Shown here: piece after piece, positions 1 through 9,147 of the stretch
How the letters are laid out: each line of letters starts with the position of its first letter
How positions within the stretch are numbered: position 1 is the first letter of the stretch
Assembly (NCBI RefSeq): GCF_016802725.1
Contig: NC_052667.1
Coordinates: 1,144,501-1,208,500 of the forward strand
Reading direction: 5' to 3'
DNA from: Solenopsis invicta
Lineage: Eukaryota; Arthropoda; Insecta; Hymenoptera; Formicidae
DNA: 64,000 nucleotides
Program-made: the position numbers and the translations under genes
The notes under the pieces: generated by a model
Seen by the model: only the letters and a program-made list of their open reading frames with translations
What the model was told of the DNA's origin: nothing
The model's database searches: none

Positions 1-404
1 TACTTAATGATATGTGCGTCAATATTTTCTACGTATTTCAATACTTAGCTGATGTTAATGCTGCCACAAGGCAAAACTTAACAAATGCTAATCATTTAAA
101 TGCAATAAATTAAGTATTATTTTATATCGCGACGTTCTTACATATTAAGTGGAGTGAAAATGGAGTACAGTCTTCTACCGTTTGAGTTGGCTCTACCACG
201 AAGTATCTTTTCATCGAGTAGCGCACAGAGACATTCGCTCTTCATTCTCTACGCGCGTACGTTTCGCTTTCGTTTGCGCTTTCGCTAACGTTTTCGTTTA
301 CGCGTATACGCGAGAAGAGTAATAACTAAGTACGAGAGCGAAATGTCCGAGAGCAAGACTCAAGAGAAAAGAAGCGAAATGTAGTGTATCCAGTATTTTT
401 AAAG
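1..404. other. Non-coding flank downstream of the orphan secreted-protein gene
   Basis: This stretch lies past the stop codon of the minus-strand gene that ends at 405, so it should hold that gene's 3' UTR. I see no clear AATAAA-type signal on the minus strand. Around 245-310 there is a low-complexity patch rich in cg, ttt and cgt. No other feature is recognisable. Confidence 0.5.
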
Positions 405-3400
405 TTATCCTTTATCAGGTACAGGCAGCAGTTTTCTGGCGTGCCTGGGCATGTTTATCTCAGTGTCTGTATCGGCGACGTGATGCTCCATGTCCTCGGT
501 AGGAAACTCATAGAGCGGCTTAAACCCACCGAAGAGCTGCGGCTTAAAATTATCGGCGTCAAACTCGTTCTTCTCGGTCTGCGTATCGTTCTCCGAATCT
601 GCAGGTTTCGCCTCATCGCTGTCGTTATCCGATTTTCTTTCCGCTCCAACGGGTGGTTCGACGACAACGACGCTCCAGCCGTTTTTACTAGGTGTCTCGG
701 CGCTCATACTGGCGACGAAAGGAGCCATGAAATTTTGTGGTGCCGGTGCTGAGCTGGAGGAACTGGAGGGTTGCTGTGAAGGCAGCAGCACCGTCTGCTT
801 CGCGTCGACATTCGTAGCAGCATTGTCATCGTTATTAAGATCTTCGTCGAGATGATGTGCCGGATATGGTGCGTGCGTCGGCGTGTAAACGTAAGCGATC
901 GGCGTCGAGGTAGACGTCGATGCGGTCGATGTAGAGCTCGATGACGACGTCGCGATCGACGCCGTACGATGCAGCGTCACGGAAATTGCCGCCTCGTTCT
1001 TCTTTCGATAGGGCAAGAAATCCTGCAAATACGGTATCACGTTCACCGCATCGTTCTTCTCATTCTCTCGCTCGTTTGCGATCGCGGAAGCTTCCTGCTG
1101 CTGCTGCTGCTGCTGCTGCTGCAGCTGCTGTCGCTGCTCGCTAGGTATCAATACGGGCGTCTCCTTCACGCCAATGACAGGAAAGACGGACGATGGGTCG
1201 GGTCGTTCTAGCGGATATGGAAAGTCCAGGGTGACAGGCCTGTTGTTGTAGACGGTGTGTGTATCATCCTGTTCATTCTGAAGCAGCGTGTCAGGCGGTA
1301 GCGGTCGTTGAGGACCTCGCGTACCCACGACGACACTACCATCCTTTTCGTTGGAATCGTCTGAATGTATGTTGACCGCGGTGTTGACCGGATACACGAC
1401 ATACACAGGCTGCTCCGGTATTTCCGACGGATCGTGATTATCCGATTTTCTGCGTTCCGCTTCGTGCGCGAGTACGGATTCCACAGATTGTGCGGGAGAA
1501 CCCTCGTCATCATCATCACTGAATTCACCGTGATGCTGTATCATCTGCAGTGTCGCGACGCGTGGTGGGTCCGCTGTTCTACGCTTTGGAAAGAGCGGCG
1601 GTCTCGGCGGTGTCATCGGTGGTTCCTCTGGATATCTTTCAGAGCTCTCGCTCTCGCGTTCGTCCGCGATCTCGCTCTTACCTCGGTCCACCTTCCTACT
1701 TTCGCCTTCTTCAACACCACCACTGCCGCCACCGTTGCTGTGAACGAACAGTCTGTTCGACGGAGCGGACTGTTCTTCCGGGCTTCCGCGCGATATAGTC
1801 GGTATCCCGTGCGGAGGACGAAGTCTTCGTATCGTTGGTTCCGTTTCATGAGGCAGGACGACGTTGTCCTTCGAAGTCGACGTGTGAGCCAATCTGACCG
1901 CATGGATCGGGGGTGGCGGTGGATTCAACCGCTGAAGATACGCCGGTGGCGGCGGCGGCGGCAAAGGTCTTCGTGACGGATGAGCTGGCAATGACTGTCT
2001 AATTCTCGTAGGTACACTTTGCCCAGCCGGCATCGTCCCTATTACATCTGGGCCGCGATGACCGTGCGACGCTTTCGCATTAGGACGGAATTGTGGCAGG
2101 ATGTTGGGTAGCTTCGCGTCTGGCGAATAGGGACGTTTTCTCACGTCCAACGGAGATACCGGCAGTCCTCCTGAGTGTGGCTTATTACGCGGCGGCAAGG
2201 GTAATCTCTGCGGTCTCGAGTGATTCGGTCTTGACGTATCGAATTGGTAATGATAGTAGTAGGACGGCAGCCTGGAATTTTCTGCGGGCGGTACCAGATC
2301 TTCGGCCAGCTGTGGCAGATCTCCGATGATATCGTCCGTGGGACTATTGAGCTTCGTTTTATTCGTCATTGTCGACGACGTTGTCGTCAACATCGTCTTG
2401 GGGGGTAATTCACGAATGGTGCCGTCCGCCTCGTTTATAATCACGATGTGCTCCTCCGTTAAGGTATCCTTGCTCTTCGTTTCGTCGTCCGGGAAAATAA
2501 CGTAGCTGGAATCTTTTTCTTTGCTTGGATTCTTCGTATCGTCAACTATCGTACCTGTGGCAGCAACAAGGGGATTCGGAGGTCTCGTTAGGTCGAGTTC
2601 GTTGTTGCCTTTCAAAAGACTGGAAGTGGGCGGCCACCACTTTTGCGTAACGCGATCAGAATTCGGTTCGGTAACGGAAACGAGCGAATGCTCGTGTTTA
2701 ACTTCTTTCACGGGATCGTGTGGATCGTTGTAGAGCGGCCAGAACAGAGCGTCAGTCTCGGAACCGCCGTAAGGATTTTCTCCGACGGCTGTGCCAACCG
2801 AGTAATAACCACCTTCGACATTCTGGCGATTTCCCAGAACGAAGGACACGGTATCTTGATCCGGCGGTATCACGATGTTGCTCGTGCTCTCTATCACGAC
2901 TCCCCCTCCCGTTCCGTCTAGTTCCGACTTGATTATTGGACTCGGTCTATATCCGTGACTGATTATGCTATCGTAACGCTCCGCTAGACCCGGTCTTCGA
3001 TCGTTGATCAAAGACGAAGAAACAACCGGATGTTGCATCGTTGGAAATTGCAGTGGTTTATTCGCGGGTACCTCTTTTTGACTCGTGGACATTGTCGAAG
3101 ACACGGTTCGCGTAGGAGCAATCGTAGTCGACGTCGTGGTTTCTGGCGTCGATGCATCGGTGGTAACCATCGTGGTAGTGATCATCGTGGTAGTCGTCGT
3201 TGGTGTTGCTGTGCTGGAAGTGGTCGTAAACGGTGCCGATGTAACAATTTCCTTTAATAAATCTCCGAAGGGTAAAAAGTAATCGTTCTCCTCGCTGTTG
3301 CCGTCACCCTCGCCGTCCGACTCGTAAGCGTCGTAAGATTCTTTATATTCTTCGTTTTGCGCCGATGGTTTTGTTTCAGGTTTCACGTGAGATACAACGA

Positions 3401-4457
3401 AATTGTTGAGATTCGGTTGGTCCTTGTAATGAGTGGCGACCTGTGCCTTCTCCGTCGTTCCGTCGCTCGGATTCCGATGAAATCCCGCGTGACCAGAAGC
3501 GTGCAGCTTTTCTATCGGCAGAAAATTCTTCTCGTTTTCGATCTCCGTACGATCGATCGAGTGAAATGCGAACGAAGTACTGGGCGGCTTCCACGTGGTT
3601 ACAACGGGTGCTTTGGTCGAGGTAGAAAGCGTAGTATGCGATGAGTTCGTCGTGATCGGTGATGCGGAAGTTGTAGTCGTCGATGGACTCGTGGTGCTTG
3701 TCCATTTCGCCTTAAGATCGTTGACAGTCGTAGTCCTGTACGTACTCGTTTTTGTTATCGGTGGATACGGATTCTTGACGGGACGTACAAACAAATCGTT
3801 CTCCGAATGATAAGGTCTATGATTATATGTGCTATAGCTGTTGGCGCCGCTCTGCACCTTCGTATTCGCATACGAGCTCGAGATCAACGGGTACTTGTCG
3901 TTTCCGTATTTGTCCGAGGAATAATGGACAGGCAAATTGAGGAAATCGTGAAAGTTAGGCGTGTACGTATTGATCTCGTTCGGGCGAACGTCGTGGCCGT
4001 CCTTATTCTTATCCCGTTCCACGTATGCACTCTTTTCTCCACCCCCGTTGTCACTGTCTTCGCTCTCTTCTCGCTCGCGATAACGACCGGTATAGTTGAG
4101 AGCTACGACAGGCGGTGCCTTCTCGAAGTCGATCTTACCGGTTATCGGATCCTTCTCCAGAGAGAACGGTTTGCCGCCGTTGAAGGCGAAAGGATACGGG
4201 ATATGGTAACGTGGAACGTCACCATCGTCGGTTGAAGTCTCAGCGCCAGCGGCAGCGACAGCGGCAACGGTGCTCTCCGCCGCTGTAAGATCCAGGTCAA
4301 GGTCGTCCAGACGTGTCTTACGTCCTGATGTGGAGGAGCTCTCGATCTTGCCGGATCGGGTCTTTGACCCGGCATTGTTGTCCAAATGACCGCCCATCAG
4401 ATACTCGCCTGACACGCATGTCAGAAGGGCGAGAAGCGTCCACAGGCGTCTCCGCAT
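405..4457 (-). CDS. Secreted Ser/Thr/Pro-rich (mucin-like) protein, 1350 aa, family not recognised
   Basis: One uninterrupted frame runs from ATG at 4457 to a TAA at 405-407. Residues 1-17 form a signal peptide (MRRRLWTLLALLTCVSG). A non-repetitive block follows near residues 87-98 (PYPFAFNGGKPF). After that the chain is mostly low complexity: Thr/Ser-rich mucin-type stretches near residues 246-289 and 406-466, a proline-rich stretch near 826-852, acidic clusters, and a polyglutamine run near 1110-1122 encoded by CAG repeats (about 1094-1130). I see no transmembrane segment or enzyme motif. The composition suggests an O-glycosylated extracellular or cuticle-associated protein, which is inference. 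The frame is more GC-rich than its flanks and covers 4 kb without an intron. I do not recognise a named homologue. A TATA-like box lies about 75 bp upstream. Confidence 0.8.
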   Translation of the reverse strand: MRRRLWTLLALLTCVSGEYLMGGHLDNNAGSKTRSGKIESSSTSGRKTRLDDLDLDLTAAESTVAAVAAAGAETSTDDGDVPRYHIPYPFAFNGGKPFSLEKDPITGKIDFEKAPPVVALNYTGRYREREESEDSDNGGGEKSAYVERDKNKDGHDVRPNEINTYTPNFHDFLNLPVHYSSDKYGNDKYPLISSSYANTKVQSGANSYSTYNHRPYHSENDLFVRPVKNPYPPITKTSTYRTTTVNDLKAKWTSTTSPSTTTTSASPITTNSSHTTLSTSTKAPVVTTWKPPSTSFAFHSIDRTEIENEKNFLPIEKLHASGHAGFHRNPSDGTTEKAQVATHYKDQPNLNNFVVSHVKPETKPSAQNEEYKESYDAYESDGEGDGNSEENDYFLPFGDLLKEIVTSAPFTTTSSTATPTTTTTMITTTMVTTDASTPETTTSTTIAPTRTVSSTMSTSQKEVPANKPLQFPTMQHPVVSSSLINDRRPGLAERYDSIISHGYRPSPIIKSELDGTGGGVVIESTSNIVIPPDQDTVSFVLGNRQNVEGGYYSVGTAVGENPYGGSETDALFWPLYNDPHDPVKEVKHEHSLVSVTEPNSDRVTQKWWPPTSSLLKGNNELDLTRPPNPLVAATGTIVDDTKNPSKEKDSSYVIFPDDETKSKDTLTEEHIVIINEADGTIRELPPKTMLTTTSSTMTNKTKLNSPTDDIIGDLPQLAEDLVPPAENSRLPSYYYHYQFDTSRPNHSRPQRLPLPPRNKPHSGGLPVSPLDVRKRPYSPDAKLPNILPQFRPNAKASHGHRGPDVIGTMPAGQSVPTRIRQSLPAHPSRRPLPPPPPPAYLQRLNPPPPPIHAVRLAHTSTSKDNVVLPHETEPTIRRLRPPHGIPTISRGSPEEQSAPSNRLFVHSNGGGSGGVEEGESRKVDRGKSEIADERESESSERYPEEPPMTPPRPPLFPKRRTADPPRVATLQMIQHHGEFSDDDDEGSPAQSVESVLAHEAERRKSDNHDPSEIPEQPVYVVYPVNTAVNIHSDDSNEKDGSVVVGTRGPQRPLPPDTLLQNEQDDTHTVYNNRPVTLDFPYPLERPDPSSVFPVIGVKETPVLIPSEQRQQLQQQQQQQQQEASAIANERENEKNDAVNVIPYLQDFLPYRKKNEAAISVTLHRTASIATSSSSSTSTASTSTSTPIAYVYTPTHAPYPAHHLDEDLNNDDNAATNVDAKQTVLLPSQQPSSSSSSAPAPQNFMAPFVASMSAETPSKNGWSVVVVEPPVGAERKSDNDSDEAKPADSENDTQTEKNEFDADNFKPQLFGGFKPLYEFPTEDMEHHVADTDTEINMPRHARKLLPVPDKG

Positions 4458-4530
4458 CTCTCACATATGACACCTGGAAAATATCACTTATGATCAATCC
4501 GATAGCATCATAAATAGTTCCGTTGCATTG

Positions 4531-4540
4531 TATATATACT
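4531..4540 (-). promoter_or_regulatory. TATA-like box upstream of the orphan secreted-protein gene
   Basis: Read on the minus strand this is AGTATATATA, about 75 bases before the ATG at 4457. A transcription start about 30 bases downstream would give a short leader. A pyrimidine-AG acceptor motif at 4474-4475 is an alternative reading that would instead mean a 5' UTR intron. Confidence 0.3.
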
Positions 4541-4557
4541 ATCTGTGTACAATGCAA

Positions 4558-6760
4558 TATCTAGCTTTCCTTTTCATGAATTTTTTCATTTTCTCACGCC
4601 AGCATTCCGCACTGCCGGTATTTATACGAGAATTCTTATCTCAATTTCAAATGCGGGTGTCTTGTTTCACACACAGCCAAAGAAATGCATTAAAAAAAAA
4701 TTAAGTTAACGTCAACGTACGACCCACATCCAGTAAGATTGAACATTACGATATAATTAAATCTATTTGTGTCACACGTATACACGCGTCTACTTATGCA
4801 AGATTGCATGCAGTGCAATTAAATTAGTTTAGCATACATGATAATCAGATATGCCTGAGTACTCTGGAAATATTACTGTAAACGCATCATCTTACGCCGT
4901 AGTAATACTAAATGATACGCTAATTATAAATGTAAGGCCGTTGCTCCGGACAAGTTCCGTTTGACTGATGCCGATCGCTTCATGACACAAATAGTAAATG
5001 TATTCACGATTTTGAGAGAATTTGTCTTCGGGACAAATGTAAATTTTGCACATTGACATAGGCATTCCAATATTTGTAACGTATAGGACTAGCAGACTAT
5101 ATTACGTCAAGTGGAATTCCGTTTCAATGTATAACGGGTTTTAACAGCCTCCTCCTTTCCCATCTCTTCCGGCATCGCACCGTCTCTTTCTTTTCTCTTT
5201 TTACATGTTTTTCGTACAGATTCGTTTTGTTTCTTCCTACATGATGTCCTACAGTTTTGACAAGCCTGACTTTAATATCCAGGTCGAATAACGTTGACAT
5301 GTATTCGCCTGTTAAAATTGTCTAACGCCGTTCACCATTCATAACACGGACTGTAACGTCCGTGGTTGTGACCCGGTGTCTCGGTATTTCCTGACACAGT
5401 GAATGGGACGCGCCAGGTGATGTTGGTCAGTGTGACCTACTTTGTTCCCTGCTTTGCCCCCGAATTGTATAATTTCAGTTTCGAACGCGGAGCCTCGCGA
5501 ATCACATTTTACGCGCGCGATCATCTCGCCCTAGATTTAAAATGACTTGTTCAAAAGGGATGTATTGTACGTGTAAATCTCAAGAATGCCAATTGGTAAC
5601 TATTTTTTTAAATGATCTATTTCGTCTTACGATCTGGTTAAGGATGTTAATTTTAATTCAGACAATTAGCAATTATTTACTAATGTATTAACTAAAGATT
5701 ATTAATTAATGATTTTGTTAGTTTTGTATTTAGCTTTATACCCGGCCTTAACCATGAATATACTACATCGAAAAATGCTGTATTATTAATTTTATAAATA
5801 TGACAAATAAGTTTTCGCAAAAAATCAGCATTTGTTATACCTCAGTTATGTAGAAAAACAGTGGGGCGCCGATAGAGGCTCCCTTTGGTTTCTCGTGATT
5901 CCTGGTACCTCTGCGATCATTCACTGATTCATCTGCACACGATTTTCAATTAACACAGTTGATCGAATGTAACAATCGCATGTAACAATTTCGCGCTGAT
6001 TCCAAAGTCGAAAAATCGTTGCTTCTATGGAAGCAATCTCAGCGCACGTCCAGGACGAAAAATCAGAGCCGCGGGAAACTGGCAGGAACGTAACCCTGGA
6101 AGAAGGTCGTATGACGACTGAACAGCCTTGTCGTCAGGACGGTAGGAGGAAGACGAAGAGGTGGCGGGAGGACACGCGGTGGAGGAAGATCTCGCTCCAA
6201 ATGACCCGAAGAGTAGGAGAACGCCGCAACCGTCCGCGAGGCAAGGAAGAAACGAGGAAGCGGATGATTACGGAGAGACGATAGCTAAAACCCGGCATGG
6301 TATCCAATAAGATAAAAGGACAATGGAAATTTGTATTTACTTGAGAAACGCGTAAAAAAATGGATGTCGCGCGGAGGACAATGCGACCGGATGCTCCTCA
6401 TTTAAAATACACTTTCCATCAAACGTTTTTACGAAGCTTCGTCTGTTAAGAGCTACGAATTAAATTGATAATAAACCGTTATTAATTATATAATAGAATA
6501 ATCGAGACTCCGCCGCGGGCAGATATAAATGTATATAAAAATAGCGTGAGAGTAAAATATTTTAGTTAAAATATAAAAATAGTTATAATAGAAAAATATT
6601 TTGTTAAACTCGGCGACATTTTTTGTAATGTAATTTCGGATATTAATGACAATTGATTTTCAGCAATTTTTAGTAGCAACGAAAAATCGTCTCTAATGAA
6701 GGAGGCGTAAGAAGGACGCGCACGCTATCGCGATCATATCTCCGCTAATATTACCGTAAC
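4558..6760. other. Intergenic region, no supported gene
   Basis: AT-rich sequence with stop codons in all frames apart from short frames. The frame at 6027-6284 would give an Arg/Glu-rich peptide with no signal peptide, no splice context and purine-biased composition, so it is not called. The CpG-richer patch at 5860-6300 could be regulatory, but nothing specific is visible. Confidence 0.5.
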
Positions 6761-6850
6761 ATGGGACATCATCGTGTAGGTGTTCGCTCGCTATTGCTGC
6801 TGCTGCTGCTGCTGTTGCTGTTGAAGGATACAGTCAGGGGCGGAGAAACG
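6761..6850 (+). CDS. Candidate signal-peptide exon with an 11-leucine run
   Basis: ATG at 6761 opens a frame encoding MGHHRVGVRS, then eleven leucines, then KDTVRGGET. The leucine core is an expanded CTG/TTG repeat. A splice donor (ACG|GTACGT) sits at 6851, in phase 0. Reading on past it gives only an Arg-rich tail ending after 70 residues. A basic start followed by a hydrophobic core looks like a secretory signal, so this may be a first exon. It does not match the phase needed by the first visible CREG exon at 9148 (which needs one preceding base), so an intermediate exon would be required, or it belongs to another gene. Confidence 0.25.
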
Positions 6851-7319
6851 GTACGTAGAACAGTTAGACGACGACCCACATCGAGCGGAGCGGCCTCACA
6901 GCGACCGGCGTACCAGTTTCTTCGACCTTGCACCACAACCAGGCGCCACAAACGGTCTTCTAAAATTTTATGAGAACATCGATAAATATGTCTTTTCTGA
7001 AGAGTAGTAAAATCGATTTGTCTTCGATTGTCGCGGATTCGTTCCAGCAATTTAACATCGATCTTACTTTGCGAAAGTTAAAGATCATAAAATAAAGGAT
7101 AATGTCTAGACATATTAAACGCGGATCACAGTCAATTTTCGCAATCATTTTGTCAGCAATTGATCAAACAAAAAAAACTTCAGATAAAAACAAAATTTGT
7201 AAATATTTTTTTCAAACAGAACGTGACACATCACATGTCAATTTGCTAAGCATACACGATAAAAAAATACGCTCGAATTTGATCTGATAATCCATCGTTA
7301 TTGCGCAAGACATCGCGAA

Positions 7320-7325
7320 TATAAG
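7320..7325 (+). promoter_or_regulatory. TATA-like motif upstream of the small secreted-peptide gene
   Basis: TATAAG at 7320-7325, about 155 bases before the ATG at 7480. It is the best TATA candidate in the interval. No transcription start can be verified. Confidence 0.2.
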
Positions 7326-7479
7326 TCATCAACTTGATCATAAATCGCCAAGTTTGTAAAGCGCGCGCAGTCTGTATCAACCACTTGTAAGGCGTACTTG
7401 CTCTCGAGCTTCACCTCCGTGGGAAATATCGCTGAGTCTCGCTTCAATTACGCATCACGAGATATACGTAGCGCGTATC

Positions 7480-7776
7480 ATGACGTCGCGAATCGTGAGC
7501 ATCATCGCTTTGTGCATCTTGCTGAGCGACGCACATAAACTCGACAATGAAGTAAAGCGTGCATACTGGAGCAAAATCGAAGAAAACGCTGAGGCAGGGA
7601 AGATAAAGTCGTTGTACCCATCTGTCGAGTTCCAGGCGCGTTCGATTGGGTTCGACAATGATCAAGCCGATCAGCCGAGGCGTACCCAAACCTTAGAAAA
7701 TCTGTCACCAGCTTTAAAGGCCAGATGCGTCGTTAATCAAGCTGGTAATCGATGTGATATCGTTAGCACTTATTGA
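7480..7776 (+). CDS. Small secreted peptide precursor, 98 aa, possibly neuropeptide-like
   Basis: ATG at 7480 and TGA at 7774-7776 give 98 residues without an intron. Residues 1-19 form a signal peptide (MTSRIVSIIALCILLSDAH). The rest is short and hydrophilic, with basic sites (a KR near residues 25-26, an RR near 66-67). A C-terminal segment follows KAR and holds two cysteines eight residues apart (CVVNQAGNRC, then DIVSTY and stop). A signal peptide, basic cleavage sites and one disulfide-sized loop are what a peptide-hormone precursor looks like. The loop followed by Asp faintly recalls insect calcitonin-type peptides, but the downstream helix and amidation site of those are missing. It could also be an antimicrobial or orphan secreted peptide. 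An AATAAA at 7899-7904 lies 120 bases after the stop. Confidence 0.55.
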   Translation: MTSRIVSIIALCILLSDAHKLDNEVKRAYWSKIEENAEAGKIKSLYPSVEFQARSIGFDNDQADQPRRTQTLENLSPALKARCVVNQAGNRCDIVSTY

Positions 7777-7898
7777 AGAAAGTTTTCACTTTATAATGAA
7801 GTATTACAGAATAATAATATTACATTTAAAAAAAACAGAATACTAATATTACATTTATTTGAAGCTTATCTTTAAGCTTATCTTAAGTTTGTCATTCA

Positions 7899-7904
7899 AA
7901 TAAA
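7899..7904 (+). terminator. Polyadenylation signal of the small secreted-peptide gene
   Basis: AATAAA about 120 bases after the stop at 7776. Confidence 0.45.
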
Positions 7905-8419
7905 AATCATATATTCCGATATATTTATGTATAAATATATGCATATAAAATGTATGCTGATATGTTCTATAAACAGCCTTGCACTTACACCTTAAACGCA
8001 TATCTGTTTTGCAATAAGTAAACTTTCGAGATACGCAGAAGATGTGCGTGCATCTTCTATTCAATAATAACTGCCTGGGATTTAATTAAATACGTAATTG
8101 AAAGGAAATGTTCACAGAGAGCTTGCGTGTCATTTCATCAAGATATGCGTGCCACAATAATCATGGAAAGTCAAAAGGCGGAAAAAATAGCACACTACTT
8201 ACAATATTTATAAACTACATTCATATTGTTATTTTTGTATCTCGTTTATGCGTCTTGCGGTTGAAACGTTTATATGTATCATAGCTTTTGTCGTTAATAG
8301 TACTTTGATCTCGCGCCAAGTATCTTTTTGACGCGCATATCGAATAATAAATAACTCGATGTCGTCATTGTCAAATGCAAAAAGATAGCTTCGAATATTA
8401 TAATAAAATAAGGCAAATA

Positions 8420-8533
8420 TTTTAATTTATTGATTGATAAATCATAATATGCGCAAATGCAACGTTACTCTGTAAAAGATGTATTTTGTGCATAATCAAT
8501 CGATTGATTAATCGATGGATTAAAAAAACTCTT
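8420..8533. mobile_element. MITE-like element, family A, copy 1
   Basis: An AT-rich segment of about 114 bp whose ends are imperfect inverted repeats and which matches the element at 17647-17762. Shared blocks include a gcgcaaatgcaac-type core, a tgtaaaa centre and a distal end reading atcgatggattaaaaaaact. It has no coding capacity. The left end is worn, so its boundary is approximate. Confidence 0.55.
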
Positions 8534-8651
8534 ATAATTCTATTATTATCAGAAAAGAACAAAGGAATCAAACAAAGAAATTCTCCCGTTTATTCGAATC
8601 TATTTGAAAAGAAAAGCTTTTAGAATTCTAAACACTTTATAAACAATTATC

Positions 8652-9020
8652 AAAAGACCTTATCGGTCATATAGCTACAGCTTAATGTTAATATTTGTTG
8701 TGTGATTTTATATACCCTTTCAAGCCCATGAAATTGCGCACTGAATAAAGTTTCGTTCTTAAAATAGAGTTCCAAGTAGAACAAGAATTGCCTTATCGGT
8801 CATAGCTACAGCTTAATGCTAATATTTATTGTGTTAACAACGTAATATTACTGTTCCTTGTTCAATTTAGAACTGTGTTTTAAAACTGAAAATTTATTCA
8901 GTTTCGTAAACTTGAAAGGATATATAAAATCACACAATAAATATTAGGACTATGATTTAGCTATGACCAATAAGGTATTTTGACTATATTATATCTTTAC
9001 ATATCGATCAAAGTTCTCTA
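8652..9020. mobile_element. Fold-back repeat, family B, copy 1
   Basis: Bases about 8652-8790 match the reverse complement of about 8838-8985. Both arms carry CTTATCGGTCAT or CTTATTGGTCAT ends, then AATATTTGTTGTGTGATTTT-like blocks and a TTCAAG-type interior. A partial second terminal copy sits at about 8792-8835. The right half (8838-9020) recurs at 44638-44832. No coding capacity is seen, so this is a non-autonomous hairpin element. It ends about 130 bp before the first visible CREG exon. Confidence 0.6.
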
Positions 9021-9147
9021 TTAAATGTGATCTAATCACTTTACTGTATAAAAAAAGATATAATAATTTTGAAAATAATTAGCGCGTTATGTATCGTCAA
9101 TGCACCTATTTACGCGTTCAGTATCATATGGATCTATATATCGGCAG

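Noticed and set aside
1365..1976. 203-codon plus-strand frame
   Set aside because: It is antisense to the long minus-strand secreted-protein frame and mirrors its composition.
6027..6284. 85-codon plus-strand frame rich in Arg, Glu and Lys
   Set aside because: It shows purine bias only, with no signal peptide, splice context or recognisable motif.
9069..9147. Start of the CREG frame at 9069
   Set aside because: The codon is TTG, not ATG, and the 26 hydrophobic residues do not resemble the CREG N-terminus. An acceptor at 9146-9147 fits better.
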